A DNA stretch of 32,744 nucleotides from an uncultured Treponema sp. (GCA_944389965.1 CALXOI010000012.1:1-32744), one strand, 5' to 3'; positions 6,980-15,813 are shown, numbered from the stretch's first letter. Program-made: numbers and translations. Notes: a model not told the origin generated them from the sequence alone.

Positions 6980-8257
6980 TTAAGTATCGGAGTGAATACG
7001 GATGATATTAAGTACGGTTTCAACTCCATACAGCATTTGTGATAACGAAGCCCATTCTGTCCGGGAATGAAAATTATGCCCTCCGGTAAAAATATTAGGG
7101 CAGGGAATACCCATTTCTGTCAGCCGGGAGCCGTCTGTGCCGCCTCTGATTGGTTTGAAGCACGGTGTGATTCCGCTTTGTTCTACAGCCTTTACGAGAA
7201 GTTCTGTCACCTGGGGATGCTGCCGGATATTTTCTTTCATATTAAGATATTGTTTTGTATGCACTGTTTTAATACCGGCACCGGGATATTTGAGTCTGAG
7301 AGTTTCGGCAATGGCATCTATAGTTGCAATCCTCCGTTGCATTTGCTCCCGGTCAAAATCCCGGAGCAGTAAAGATATGCTTGCTGATTCAATATGTCCG
7401 GTAACATTCATGGGTGCATAGAAGCCCTGATAACCATCAGTAGTTTCAGGAGCTTCGTTCCGGGGCAGGGATGAAATAAATTCCGCTGCCAGCGTCACTG
7501 CATTTATCATGTCCGGCCGGGCGGAACCGGTGTGTTTTGCTTTACCGGTAATGACAATATCGCTCTGCCATGCATTGAAGCATTCAGTTTCAATTTCTCC
7601 TCCGTTTCCGCCGTCTAATGTATAACAGAAACGGGCTGTAAGCCAGTCCAGCGGTACGTTGTCCATACCGTGTCCGGTTTCTTCATCAGGACTGAACAGG
7701 ATTTCTACCGGTCCGTGGGAATATACCGGTTTCCTGTTTGCATCAGTACACATCAGTTGTTCTGCAGCTGTCATGATGATTGCAATGCCGGCTTTGTCAT
7801 CGGCACCCAGCAACGTCGTTCCGTCGCTGGTAATGATGGTATCTCCGGTTGCATTTTTTAGTTCGGGATCTGTTTCCGGATCAAGGACAAGTCCGTCTGC
7901 AAGATGCACCGGTTTTCCGTCGTAATCAGTGATGACTGATGGTGCGACATTTTTTCCGCTTACTTCCTCGGAAGTGTCAAGATGGGCAGAAAAGCCTATG
8001 GCAGGTACGTGTTCCATTCCCGGTGTTGCAGGAATACGGGCACAGACATACCCGTATCCGGTTATTTGGGTATCGGTAATCCCCAGTCTGTTCAATTCAT
8101 TTACCAGTTTTTTTGCAAAATCCTGTTGCCCCTGTGTTGACGGGGAAATACCTTGGTCTGCCAGCTCACTGTCGCTGGTTGTCCATTGGCGGACATATTC
8201 CAGAAAACGTTCCAACAATGCCGGTGCGTATGTTTTTGAAAGATTCTTCGGTGTCAT
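6980..8257 (-). CDS. pepT: peptidase T (tripeptide aminopeptidase)
   Basis: This 425-residue zinc-dependent M20B aminopeptidase removes N-terminal residues from tripeptides in the cytosol. All metal and catalytic motifs are present: FSAHLDT (His92, Asp94), LLGADDKAG (residues 149-157), SPDEETGHG with the catalytic and metal-binding acidic pair at 192-193, TLDGGNGGEIE, and IRGGTDGSRLTEMG followed by GGHNFHSRTEW. Length matches the family (about 405-420). The start has AGGAG spaced six bases from the ATG. It lies 15 bases downstream of rmlB and 26 upstream of the TSCPD gene in the same direction. A peptidase inside a sugar and cell-wall gene run suggests simple co-transcription rather than a shared pathway. 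It fits an organism that feeds on peptides. Confidence 0.95.
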   Translation of the reverse strand: MTPKNLSKTYAPALLERFLEYVRQWTTSDSELADQGISPSTQGQQDFAKKLVNELNRLGITDTQITGYGYVCARIPATPGMEHVPAIGFSAHLDTSEEVSGKNVAPSVITDYDGKPVHLADGLVLDPETDPELKNATGDTIITSDGTTLLGADDKAGIAIIMTAAEQLMCTDANRKPVYSHGPVEILFSPDEETGHGMDNVPLDWLTARFCYTLDGGNGGEIETECFNAWQSDIVITGKAKHTGSARPDMINAVTLAAEFISSLPRNEAPETTDGYQGFYAPMNVTGHIESASISLLLRDFDREQMQRRIATIDAIAETLRLKYPGAGIKTVHTKQYLNMKENIRQHPQVTELLVKAVEQSGITPCFKPIRGGTDGSRLTEMGIPCPNIFTGGHNFHSRTEWASLSQMLYGVETVLNIIRIHSDT

Positions 8258-8272
8258 TGTATCTCCTAAAAT

Positions 8273-9418
8273 TCAGCGGCCGCTGTAATTGTGTTCAAGC
8301 CATTTTAAGTATTCGCCGCTTCTGATACGGGCTATCCAATCGGGATGGGACAGGTTCCAATGTACTGTTGCGGAAAGACCTTCTTCAAAAGTCATTTTCC
8401 GTTCCCATCCTAATTCTGTCTTAATTTTTGAACAGTCTATGGCGTACCGGCGGTCATGTCCCGGTCTGTCTTTTACGTATGTGATAGTTTTCCTGATAGT
8501 ATCAGCCGGAATGGAAAGTTCCCGGGCAGTCAGATCAATGAGTTTTTCCAGAAGCCGGATATTTTCCCATTCATTCTCTCCGCCGATGTTGTATTTTTCA
8601 CCACTGCGTCCTTGTTTCATAACCTGCCACACAGCCCGGTTATGGTCTTCCACATAAATCCAATCCCGGATATTTTTTCCGTCTCCATATACCGGTAACG
8701 GTTTATGTTCTGACATATTCAAAATCATCAGGGGAATCAGTTTTTCAGGGAATTGATAGGGACCGTAATTGTTGCTACAGTTTGATATTGTTACCGGTAA
8801 ACCGTAGGTATGAAAATAAGCGGATACCAGATGGTCACTGGCCGCTTTACTGGCTGAATAGGGACTCCTTGGATCATACGGGGTTGTTTCCGTAAAATAT
8901 CCTGTTTCTCCCAGAGAACCATATACTTCGTCGGTAGATATGTGGTGGAATAAAACTCCTGGTTTGAACGAACCATCTGATTGTACCCAGAATTTCCGGG
9001 CCGTATCCAATAAAGTGTACGTTCCGGTGACATTTGTGCGGACAAATGCTTCCGGGCCAAGAATGGATCGGTCTACATGGCTTTCTGCAGCAAAATGTAC
9101 GATTGTATCAATATGATAGGCATTCAGTATTTTTTCCACCGCAGCCCGGTCGCAGATGTCAGCTTTTTCAAAGAAGTATCGTCGGGCGGCAGGATTTACG
9201 CAGCCGGTTCCGAATATACGGTCAATATCAGCAAGACTTTCCGGGTTTCCGGCATAGGTGAGATTGTCCAGATTTACAATAATTCCGTCAAACTGTGCAT
9301 CGGTGAACGCACTGCTACCGGAAGTTGACATACCAAGAAGATAGTGGATGAAATTACAGCCGATGAAGCCGCATCCGCCGGTAACCAGAATATTTTTCAA
9401 TGTTCGCTGTGGTGTCAT
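8273..9418 (-). CDS. rmlB: dTDP-glucose 4,6-dehydratase
   Basis: This 381-residue enzyme converts dTDP-D-glucose to dTDP-4-keto-6-deoxy-D-glucose, the second step of dTDP-L-rhamnose synthesis. The NAD-binding TGGCGFIG is at residues 13-20, the catalytic STDEVYG (Thr162, Asp163, Glu164) follows, and YSASK gives Tyr187 and Lys191. Further family marks are NYGPYQFPEKLIPLMI, NIRDWIYVEDH and YNIGGENEW. It is somewhat longer than typical members, partly because of an insertion around residues 29-43 (rich in Ser, Thr and Gly). The start has GAGGAG seven bases upstream. It follows rmlD with a 58-base gap and precedes pepT by 15 bases. All four rml genes are in this minus-strand run, in the order A-C-D-B. 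Confidence 0.97.
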   Translation of the reverse strand: MTPQRTLKNILVTGGCGFIGCNFIHYLLGMSTSGSSAFTDAQFDGIIVNLDNLTYAGNPESLADIDRIFGTGCVNPAARRYFFEKADICDRAAVEKILNAYHIDTIVHFAAESHVDRSILGPEAFVRTNVTGTYTLLDTARKFWVQSDGSFKPGVLFHHISTDEVYGSLGETGYFTETTPYDPRSPYSASKAASDHLVSAYFHTYGLPVTISNCSNNYGPYQFPEKLIPLMILNMSEHKPLPVYGDGKNIRDWIYVEDHNRAVWQVMKQGRSGEKYNIGGENEWENIRLLEKLIDLTARELSIPADTIRKTITYVKDRPGHDRRYAIDCSKIKTELGWERKMTFEEGLSATVHWNLSHPDWIARIRSGEYLKWLEHNYSGR

Positions 9419-9476
9419 GTGAAAACTCCTCTATTTTATATGCAGTTTTGTATAACTCAATATAAGCTGCTACCGT

Positions 9477-10382
9477 TTACGGATGTTCCGTAAACGCAGG
9501 ACTGCTCATAAATGCCAGCAGGCTTTCCTGCCATGACGGCAGTTTTATCTGTAGTGCTTTTTTCAGCTTTGATTTTGACAGTACAGAATATGCCGGACGC
9601 TCTACCGTTGCCCCATACTCTTCTGTCGTACAAGGATTGACAGTGCATTTATGGGTGATCAAGCCTTTTTTTGTTCCGATGCGGTATATTTCCCGGGCAA
9701 ATTCATACCAGGTTGTTTCACCTTCTCCTGTACAGTGATAGATTCCCGGTGGAACAGGAATATGGGGATTTCCGGGTATATCCTGTCCACCAAGAACAAC
9801 CATTATCAGATACCGGGCAAGGTCGATAGTACAAGTTGGTGTCCCGAACTGGTCATTGACGACGGTGAGGGAATCACGGGTATTCATCAAGTTTACCATA
9901 GTATATACAAAGTTTTTGCCACGGGGTCCGTACAGCCATGCGGTTCTGAAAATATATGCGTCCGGAAGGTGTTGCAACACCAGTGTTTCACCCCGGGCTT
10001 TTGTCCTTCCGTACACACCTAACGGAGAAACCGGCATCAGCTCTGTGTACGGAGTTTTACCGGTTCCGTCAAATACATAGTCGGTGGAAATCTGAATCAT
10101 CCGGGCTCCAATCTGTGCAGCCGTCGCAGCAATGTTTCCTGCTCCCTCTGCATTCAATTTGTCGGCGATCTCCGGTTCTGCTTCAGCTTTTTCTACTGCT
10201 GTGTAGGCAGCGCAGTTTATAATCCAGTTAATGCCAGGGTGATCGTCTGCAAACGCATTTAGCGCTACCGGATTGGTAATATCTACGTCCCGGTCTGTAC
10301 CAATCCATGCAATTTCATTCTGTTCCAGTTGGCGGGCGAGCTCGCTGCCCAGCATACCGTTGTTTCCTATAACCCAAACCAT
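9477..10382 (-). CDS. rmlD: dTDP-4-dehydrorhamnose reductase
   Basis: This 301-residue SDR-type enzyme reduces dTDP-4-dehydro-L-rhamnose to dTDP-L-rhamnose, the last step of the pathway. It has the N-terminal Rossmann motif VIGNNGMLGSEL, then NCAAYTAVEKAE, ISTDYVFDGTGKTPY and GVYGRTKARGE with the catalytic YxxxK, followed by RTAWLYGPRGKNFV. These are the classic RmlD blocks. Length is typical (about 290-300). GAGGAG six bases before the ATG supports the start. A gap of 334 bases separates it from rmlC upstream, which is odd for an otherwise compact gene run. Confidence 0.96.
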   Translation of the reverse strand: MVWVIGNNGMLGSELARQLEQNEIAWIGTDRDVDITNPVALNAFADDHPGINWIINCAAYTAVEKAEAEPEIADKLNAEGAGNIAATAAQIGARMIQISTDYVFDGTGKTPYTELMPVSPLGVYGRTKARGETLVLQHLPDAYIFRTAWLYGPRGKNFVYTMVNLMNTRDSLTVVNDQFGTPTCTIDLARYLIMVVLGGQDIPGNPHIPVPPGIYHCTGEGETTWYEFAREIYRIGTKKGLITHKCTVNPCTTEEYGATVERPAYSVLSKSKLKKALQIKLPSWQESLLAFMSSPAFTEHP

Positions 10383-10716
10383 AATTTCTCCTCAAAACTG
10401 GTTCTGCGGCAGATAAAATGCCGGCCGTATTTTTTTCAAACCGGTCGGAATATGTTCTGCCGGCTTGAGTATGTCTGTAATATTCATGACAGAACGCATT
10501 CAAGCTGTTCCGGACAATTTATTTTGCACAACCAGAGTTGCTGTTCCGTACCGTAACTGTTGTCCGCCGGTAAGTGGTTTTTCTGCAGCAGAAAACTGCC
10601 GGTATCCGGACGCAGATTATACCGGTACCGGCGGTATTTTTTTCCCTGCATCATACCGCATATTGGTCTGATTACAACGTGTCCGGTTGCTGCCGCACCC
10701 ATCCGATCACAAAACG
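10383..10716 (-). other. 334-base gap inside the rml gene run, with no convincing gene
   Basis: The gap between rmlC and rmlD lacks a recognisable gene, promoter or T-tailed terminator. It is rich in CCGG-containing words (for example ACCGGTACCGG near 10621-10631) and has a short perfect palindrome TTTTCTGC-A-GCAGAAAA near 10579-10595. A 31-codon minus-strand frame (10487 down to 10392, starting MNITDILKPAEH) ends at the rmlD Shine-Dalgarno, and an 82-codon frame (10484-10732) starts inside rmlC. Neither shows family features. A decayed gene or a regulatory leader for rmlD is possible. Confidence 0.35.
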
Positions 10717-11301
10717 CTATATGCCGCACCACCGGCCGTGTATGTCAAAATACGCAGTATCGGGATTGAATGCCGGGTGCTGTGTATCTTTTTCTGACAG
10801 AACCGGCGCAATATCCGGTGCAACAGATGTCCAATCAATGCCGATCAGAGGATCATTCCACATGAGTCCGCCTTCGTCTTCAGGATGGTAAAAGTCAGTG
10901 CATTTGTAAGCGAATACGGCTGTTTCGCTCAGTACAAAAAAACCATGAGCAAAACCTTCCGGAATGTAAAACTGGTTCTGTTTTTCACTATCTAAAACAA
11001 CCCCGTAATATTTCCCAAAGGAAGGAGACCCGGTTCTGATATCTACCGCCACATCATATACCTGTCCGGATAGTGCCCGTACTAACTTCCCCTGGGGGTG
11101 ATGCTTTTGAAAGTGTAATCCACGGAGAACACCTTTTACGGAGCGGGACTGATTATCCTGCACAAAATGCATGTCCAAACCCGCTGCGGAAAAATCTTTT
11201 TTGCTGTAGGTTTCTAAAAAGTAACCCCGGTTGTCACCGAATATTTTTGGTTGGATTTCATACAGTCCTGAAATAGGGCATGGGGTAATTGTAAATGGCA
11301 T
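10717..11301 (-). CDS. rmlC: dTDP-4-dehydrorhamnose 3,5-epimerase
   Basis: This 194-residue cupin-fold enzyme epimerises carbons 3 and 5 of dTDP-4-keto-6-deoxyglucose. The motifs are FGDNRGYFLETY near the N-terminus, QDNQSRSVKGVLRGLHFQ containing the catalytic histidine, VYDVAVDIRTGSPSFGKY, and IPEGFAHGFFVLSE followed by YKCTDFY. Length and order match the family (about 180-190). The start has GAGGA shortly upstream. It begins seven bases after the rmlA stop, so the two are clearly co-transcribed. Confidence 0.96.
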   Translation of the reverse strand: MPFTITPCPISGLYEIQPKIFGDNRGYFLETYSKKDFSAAGLDMHFVQDNQSRSVKGVLRGLHFQKHHPQGKLVRALSGQVYDVAVDIRTGSPSFGKYYGVVLDSEKQNQFYIPEGFAHGFFVLSETAVFAYKCTDFYHPEDEGGLMWNDPLIGIDWTSVAPDIAPVLSEKDTQHPAFNPDTAYFDIHGRWCGI

Positions 11302-11308
11302 AGTTTCC

Positions 11309-12184
11309 TCAATTTAATCCGGCAATATATGATAAATATGTGCCGTAATCTGTTTTATATCCGGTTGCGGTGTCAAGCAACTGCTGCCGGCTTATCCATT
11401 TGTTGCGGTATGCAATTTCTTCTATACAGGATACGTACATACCCTGCCGTTTTTGTATTGTTGCAATGAAGTTGGATGCTTCCAGCAATCCGTCATAAGT
11501 GCCGGTATCAAGCCAAGCCATTCCGCGGCCCAGCAGTTCCACCGAAAGCTGCTGCCGCTTCAGATATGTGTTATTTACAGCGGTGATTTCTATTTCTCCC
11601 CGGGATGAAGGCTGTACGGATGCTGCAATATCTACAACGGTGTTGTCATAGAAGTATAATCCTGGTACAGCATAATTTGATTTTGGAACAGACGGCTTTT
11701 CTTCAATGTCGAGAACTTTTCCTGTTTTGTCAAATTCGACGACGCCGTAAGAAGTCGGATCTTTAACATAATAGCCAAAAATTACTGCGCCGCCGTTGTG
11801 TTCTATTTTATTTGCTGCATTCCGCAGGGTTTTTGTAAAACTTTGACCATAAAAAATATTGTCCCCTAAAACCAATGCAACGGAATCGTTCCCGATAAAA
11901 TCTTTACCGACAATGAATGCATCAGCAAGTCCCCGGGGGGTATTCTGTACAGCATATTCAAATGTCATACCCAGTTGTTTTCCGGAGCCAAACAGTTCCT
12001 GAAACAGGGTGATATCCCGGGGAGAGGAAATAATCAGTACATCCCGGATACCTGCCAGCATCAGTACTGACAGGGGATAATATACCATCGGTTTATCATA
12101 GAGGGGTAAAATCTGTTTTGAAACCGCCTTAGTAATCGGATACAACCGGGTTCCGGAACCGCCTGCAAGTATAATTCCTTTCAT
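11309..12184 (-). CDS. rmlA: glucose-1-phosphate thymidylyltransferase
   Basis: This 291-residue nucleotidyltransferase makes dTDP-glucose from dTTP and glucose-1-phosphate, the entry step of dTDP-L-rhamnose synthesis. It has the signature LAGGSGTRLYPIT with the following VSKQILPLYDKPMVYYP, the metal-binding LGDNIFYG, EKPSVPKSNYAVPGLYFY and the C-terminal AWLDTGTYDGLLEASNF. All are diagnostic of RmlA. Length is typical (about 290). CAGGAG seven bases upstream supports the start. It follows parB by 115 bases. With rmlC, rmlD and rmlB downstream the whole dTDP-L-rhamnose pathway is encoded, implying a rhamnose-containing surface or extracellular glycan. No glycosyltransferase is in the window to say which. 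Confidence 0.97.
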   Translation of the reverse strand: MKGIILAGGSGTRLYPITKAVSKQILPLYDKPMVYYPLSVLMLAGIRDVLIISSPRDITLFQELFGSGKQLGMTFEYAVQNTPRGLADAFIVGKDFIGNDSVALVLGDNIFYGQSFTKTLRNAANKIEHNGGAVIFGYYVKDPTSYGVVEFDKTGKVLDIEEKPSVPKSNYAVPGLYFYDNTVVDIAASVQPSSRGEIEITAVNNTYLKRQQLSVELLGRGMAWLDTGTYDGLLEASNFIATIQKRQGMYVSCIEEIAYRNKWISRQQLLDTATGYKTDYGTYLSYIAGLN

Positions 12185-12244
12185 CGATATTCTCCTGATA
12201 ATTTATCTGTGTTGCCCCGTCTTCTATTCCAGTCCGGATGTCAT

Positions 12245-12290
12245 AGCGGGTGCCGCTTATTTTTATAGTTACCGGTTTATTTATCCGGTA
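12245..12290. other. two small hairpins between parB and rmlA
   Basis: The 115-base gap has AGCGG-GTG-CCGCT (12245-12257) and TACCGG/CCGGTA separated by nine bases (12270-12290). Neither is followed by a T-run in the minus direction, so they are not clear terminators. They could modulate expression of rml relative to parAB. Confidence 0.25.
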
Positions 12291-12299
12291 TATGTAAAT

Positions 12300-13214
12300 C
12301 TATCTGGTTACAATATTGTACAATCTGTCCAAATCATCCCGGGAAAAATATTCTATGACCAGAGATCCTTTGTCTAATGTTCCTTTTAGTGTTACTTTTG
12401 TACCAAACACATCAATAAATTGTTGTTCCAGCCGGGCAATATCAGGATCCCGGGCAGGAGATTTTTTCATTGGTTTCCCTTTGACAACAGCTCTGCCCCC
12501 GTTGTTCATTTCAGCAGCGTACTGCTCTGATTCTCTGACGGACAAGCCGCTACCGGTAATCCGGCCGAACAAGACCCGCTGGTCAGCGGGATTTGTAACA
12601 GACAGTAATGCCCGTGCATGTCCTGCAGTTATGCTGCCTTCTATCAGTGCATGCTGCATATCTTCCGGTAATTTGAGAAGGCGCAATGCGTTTGCTACGG
12701 TTGAGCGGTTTTTACCTACCCGGCGGGCCAGTTCTTCCTGATTGATACTGCCTATTTCCATGAGGTTTTGATATGCGACAGCTTCTTCCACCGGATTCAA
12801 ATTTTCCCGCTGAATATTTTCTATCAGGGCAATTTCCAGCCGCCGCTCTTCGGAATATTTTTTGAGCTGAACCGGAATCCGATCCAGACCTGCCAGTTTT
12901 GCTGCCCGGGTGCGCCGTTCTCCTGCTATTATATAAAACGTTCCGTTACCGGCGTCTTCTATGGTAACTGGCTGAATAATTCCGTGTTCCCGTATGGAAT
13001 CAGACAGTTCCTGTAAAGCATCCGGTTCAAATTCCTGCCGGGGTTGATGCGGGTTTGGTTCCAGTTTTGTAATATCTGCCGTCAGAGTTCCGTCTGCTTC
13101 CTGAATAATACCGTCAGGTAAGACAATGCCCGGTGTTTGAAACCCGGGTTGTGTATCACCTGCATTTTCGTGCAGCAGTGCATCAAGTCCTCTTCCTAAA
13201 CCTGTTTTAGCCAC
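12300..13214 (-). CDS. parB: chromosome-partitioning protein ParB (Spo0J/Noc-like)
   Basis: This 304-residue CTP-dependent DNA clamp loads at parS sites and spreads to organise the chromosome origin region. The N-terminus MAKTGLGRGLDALL is the typical ParA-interacting peptide. The CTP-binding core has PNPHQPRQEF, AGERRTRAAKLAG (GERR box at 98-101) and LIENIQRENLNPVEEA (131-145). A helix-turn-helix follows (about 155-180, QEELARRVGKNRSTVANAL), and a C-terminal dimerisation segment ends the protein. Length fits the family. Its start overlaps the parA stop by 8 bases, indicating translational coupling. I found no good parS (TGTTTCACGTGAAACA) in the window; the nearest CACGTG word differs at about five of 16 positions. 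Confidence 0.95.
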   Translation of the reverse strand: MAKTGLGRGLDALLHENAGDTQPGFQTPGIVLPDGIIQEADGTLTADITKLEPNPHQPRQEFEPDALQELSDSIREHGIIQPVTIEDAGNGTFYIIAGERRTRAAKLAGLDRIPVQLKKYSEERRLEIALIENIQRENLNPVEEAVAYQNLMEIGSINQEELARRVGKNRSTVANALRLLKLPEDMQHALIEGSITAGHARALLSVTNPADQRVLFGRITGSGLSVRESEQYAAEMNNGGRAVVKGKPMKKSPARDPDIARLEQQFIDVFGTKVTLKGTLDKGSLVIEYFSRDDLDRLYNIVTR

Positions 13215-13962
13215 GGTTGACTACCTCATCTGCAAGATTTTTATATCCCCGGGCGCCGGCACAGGAGGGATCGTACCGGCAGATAGGCAATCCGTGGGAC
13301 GGAGCTTCCGACAGCCGGACATTGCGTGGTATAATGGTGGAGAAAACCGTGTCTCCGAAATATGACTTTACCTGCGTTACTACATCCTGCGCTAACCGGG
13401 TACGGGAATCGTACATGGTAAAAAAAATACCGCCGATTCTTAATTTAGGATTAATACTTTTCTGTACTTTTTTTACTGTCTGGAGTAGCAGTGTTATTCC
13501 TTCCAATGCGAAATATTCACACTGCATAGGAATCAATACCGCATCAGCAGCAGCCAGTCCGTTCAATGTGAGTATGCCAAGAGATGGAGGACAGTCAATC
13601 AATACGTAGTCGTATTCAGGGATAAGGGGAACGAGTGCGTTTTTCAAATAAAAATCCCTGTCATCCTGGCTGGCAAGTTCAATTGCTGCTCCGGAAAGGT
13701 CAATAGAGGCAGGGATAACGTCAAGGTTATCGATACAGGATTTTCGTACTGTTTGCTGCGCAGAAGCTTGTTCCGCCATTAGTTCGTATACCGTGGGTTT
13801 TTCTTTTGCAATACCCATGCCCGATGTCATGTTGCCCTGGGAATCAAAATCCACCAGCAGAACTTTTTTGCCTGCTTCTGCAAGATAGGCACCAAGATTA
13901 ATTACAGACGTGGTTTTGCCGACGCCGCCTTTTTGGTTCACAAAAACAAATACCTTTCCCAT
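13207..13962 (-). CDS. parA: chromosome-partitioning ATPase ParA (Soj-like)
   Basis: This 251-residue MinD/ParA-type ATPase partners with ParB in origin segregation and binds DNA non-specifically as an ATP dimer. The deviant Walker A is KGGVGKTT (Lys11 signature and Lys16), followed by LLVDFDSQGNMTSG (Walker A') and YDYVLIDCPPSLGILTLN (Walker B). The short length and lack of an N-terminal HTH mark it as chromosomal Soj type rather than plasmid type Ia. The start lacks a Shine-Dalgarno. A TGnTATACT extended -10 ends seven bases before the ATG, suggesting a leaderless transcript beginning the parA-to-murA run. The stop overlaps parB by 8 bases. Confidence 0.96.
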   Translation of the reverse strand: MGKVFVFVNQKGGVGKTTSVINLGAYLAEAGKKVLLVDFDSQGNMTSGMGIAKEKPTVYELMAEQASAQQTVRKSCIDNLDVIPASIDLSGAAIELASQDDRDFYLKNALVPLIPEYDYVLIDCPPSLGILTLNGLAAADAVLIPMQCEYFALEGITLLLQTVKKVQKSINPKLRIGGIFFTMYDSRTRLAQDVVTQVKSYFGDTVFSTIIPRNVRLSEAPSHGLPICRYDPSCAGARGYKNLADEVVNRG

Positions 13963-13969
13963 ACAGTAT

Positions 13970-13978
13970 AGTATATCA
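13970..13978 (-). promoter_or_regulatory. extended -10 promoter of parA
   Basis: On the minus strand TGATATACT is an extended -10 (TGn plus TATACT) ending seven bases before the parA start codon. A second TATACT lies two bases before the ATG. No Shine-Dalgarno separates it from the gene. Confidence 0.5.
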
Positions 13979-14049
13979 TTTTTTTGAAAATGAGTATATA
14001 TTGAATCGGCATAACTGGTGGATACAGTAACGGTTGAACAGGAGGTCTG

Positions 14050-15813
14050 ATGGAAGAGTTTTCTATTACAGAAAAAACAGCTGGTTGTACCGGGAAAAGT
14101 GCTGTAGCAGTGGATACAGGCCGGATTTTATCGGTAACTTTTTCGGTGCCTGCAAGGGCTGCTTCCGGTTGTACTTGCTATGCTGACCGGAAAATCCCGG
14201 TGGCGGCAGCAGAACTTATTCCGGTACCCGCCAGGCAGGTGTGTATCCGGATAAAAATAAAACCAGCACAAAACAATGGCTGTGGCAGTATGTTTTCTGC
14301 GGAATTTTTTACTGAGCGGCAAACTTTCCACCGGACGTTATCAGCAGCAGATGTGCTTTTGTTGGTAAAATCCCTGCCCGGTACTCTGTTTAAAATTGCG
14401 GTAGTTCGGCAACGAACCTGTCCAGACCAGGATGAGACGCAAACTGGAGTGCAGGCAGCTGTAATTCAAGGAAATAATTCCCTGGTACCATGCACTGGTA
14501 CTGCCGGTAAAAAACGGACAGGTTGTTCAACGGGGGCAACTTTAGTTATTGACGTGATTACATTCCGGGCGAATAAACGGGGAAAAGTCAGAATTCAGTA
14601 TCATCAAGAGTCGGAAAAGCCCGCCTTAACCGAAGCAAATCCGGGGAATGTGTCTGCGGGGATGCCGGTCGGCAAAACAGTGTCTGCATCAGGCAAGCAA
14701 TATATCCTGCCAGAAGGAGTTCCTGTCCCTTTTTTGGTTCATCTGGGAGTTATGACGCCGGCAGGTAAGGTTATTCATTCCAAATATGATAAATTCCGGC
14801 AAATTAACCGCTTTTTGGAGTATATTGACGATATTTTACCGGCAGTGATCCGTTGCACGGAGCCGCTTTCAGAGAACCGCCCTCTGCGGGTTATAGATTT
14901 TGGTTGTGGTAAATCATATCTGACTTTTGCAATTCATTATTATCTTCATGACATACACCGGCTGCCGGTACATATTACCGGGCTTGATTTACGGCAGGAT
15001 GTAATAAATGTCTGTTCTACCCTTGCCGGTCAGCTGGGATGCCGGGGATTGGAATTTATCCGGGGGGATATTGCCCGGTATGGTGCAGAATATTCCGCGC
15101 CTGAACCGGATATTATGGTTACACTTCATGCCTGTGATACTGCTACAGATTATGCATTGGCTTACGGGGTGAATCATCGTTGTACAGCTATCCTTTCTGT
15201 TCCCTGCTGCCAGCACGAAGCAAATAGTTTGTTGAAAGCTGACAGGGCGGAACAGGAATTCCGTCTGCTGCTCCGGCATGGATTACTGAAGGAACGGTTT
15301 GCGGCATTAGTAACAGATGCCGTGCGGGTGTCACTTTTAGAACAGGCAGGATATTCAGTACAGGTGCTGGAATTCATTGACATGACCCATACACCCAAAA
15401 ACCTTCTGATCAGGGCGGTACGGAAGAAAAACAGATCTGAATATCTCAATGATGGTGTTGATACGATTGAACCTTCCGGTACCGCTCTGACGACTGACAG
15501 TCCGCATCAAACGTATCAGATGCCGGAAAAACCGAGAGCTTCTTCCGGTCGTTTTTCTGACACAGCCCCGTGCCCTTCCCGGAATGTATCTGTGTTTTCT
15601 GCCTACGGTTCTTGTTCCGGTCAGGAGTCCGGCTTTGCGTCCGGTTCGGCGTACTTTGCTGCAGACTGTACCGGGAGAGGAAAAAATAACGGCAGTTCGG
15701 CTGTTGTTTTGCCCGGACAAATTCCGTATTCTACTGATACTGAACTGACTGGGAAATTAGGTATTACGCTGACGCTCCAGAAATTATTGGATGGCAGCAA
15801 CCGGATGCCGTAA
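14050..15813 (+). CDS. class I SAM-dependent methyltransferase (Methyltransf_32-like) with a low-complexity C-terminal tail
   Basis: This 587-residue protein has its methyltransferase core at about residues 275-455: VIDFGCGKSYLTFA is the SAM-binding motif I, GLDLRQDVI is the acidic ribose-binding strand, and TLHACDTATDYAL followed by SVPCCQHE matches the HAC and PCC blocks of PF13679. Members are presumed RNA or small-molecule methyltransferases; the substrate is unknown. Residues 1-220 are a weakly conserved Cys- and Ala-rich N-terminal part. Residues from about 456 to 587 form a Ser/Thr/Gly/Pro-rich tail with scattered Cys that looks disordered and is not part of the family. The start has AGGAGG four bases before the ATG, one of the strongest Shine-Dalgarno sites here. 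It is divergent from parA and followed by a terminator. Confidence 0.75.
   Translation: MEEFSITEKTAGCTGKSAVAVDTGRILSVTFSVPARAASGCTCYADRKIPVAAAELIPVPARQVCIRIKIKPAQNNGCGSMFSAEFFTERQTFHRTLSAADVLLLVKSLPGTLFKIAVVRQRTCPDQDETQTGVQAAVIQGNNSLVPCTGTAGKKRTGCSTGATLVIDVITFRANKRGKVRIQYHQESEKPALTEANPGNVSAGMPVGKTVSASGKQYILPEGVPVPFLVHLGVMTPAGKVIHSKYDKFRQINRFLEYIDDILPAVIRCTEPLSENRPLRVIDFGCGKSYLTFAIHYYLHDIHRLPVHITGLDLRQDVINVCSTLAGQLGCRGLEFIRGDIARYGAEYSAPEPDIMVTLHACDTATDYALAYGVNHRCTAILSVPCCQHEANSLLKADRAEQEFRLLLRHGLLKERFAALVTDAVRVSLLEQAGYSVQVLEFIDMTHTPKNLLIRAVRKKNRSEYLNDGVDTIEPSGTALTTDSPHQTYQMPEKPRASSGRFSDTAPCPSRNVSVFSAYGSCSGQESGFASGSAYFAADCTGRGKNNGSSAVVLPGQIPYSTDTELTGKLGITLTLQKLLDGSNRMP

Noticed and set aside
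10484-10732. 82-codon minus-strand frame after rmlC as a gene
   Set aside because: It needs a GTG start inside rmlC, has no Shine-Dalgarno evidence and no protein-family features.
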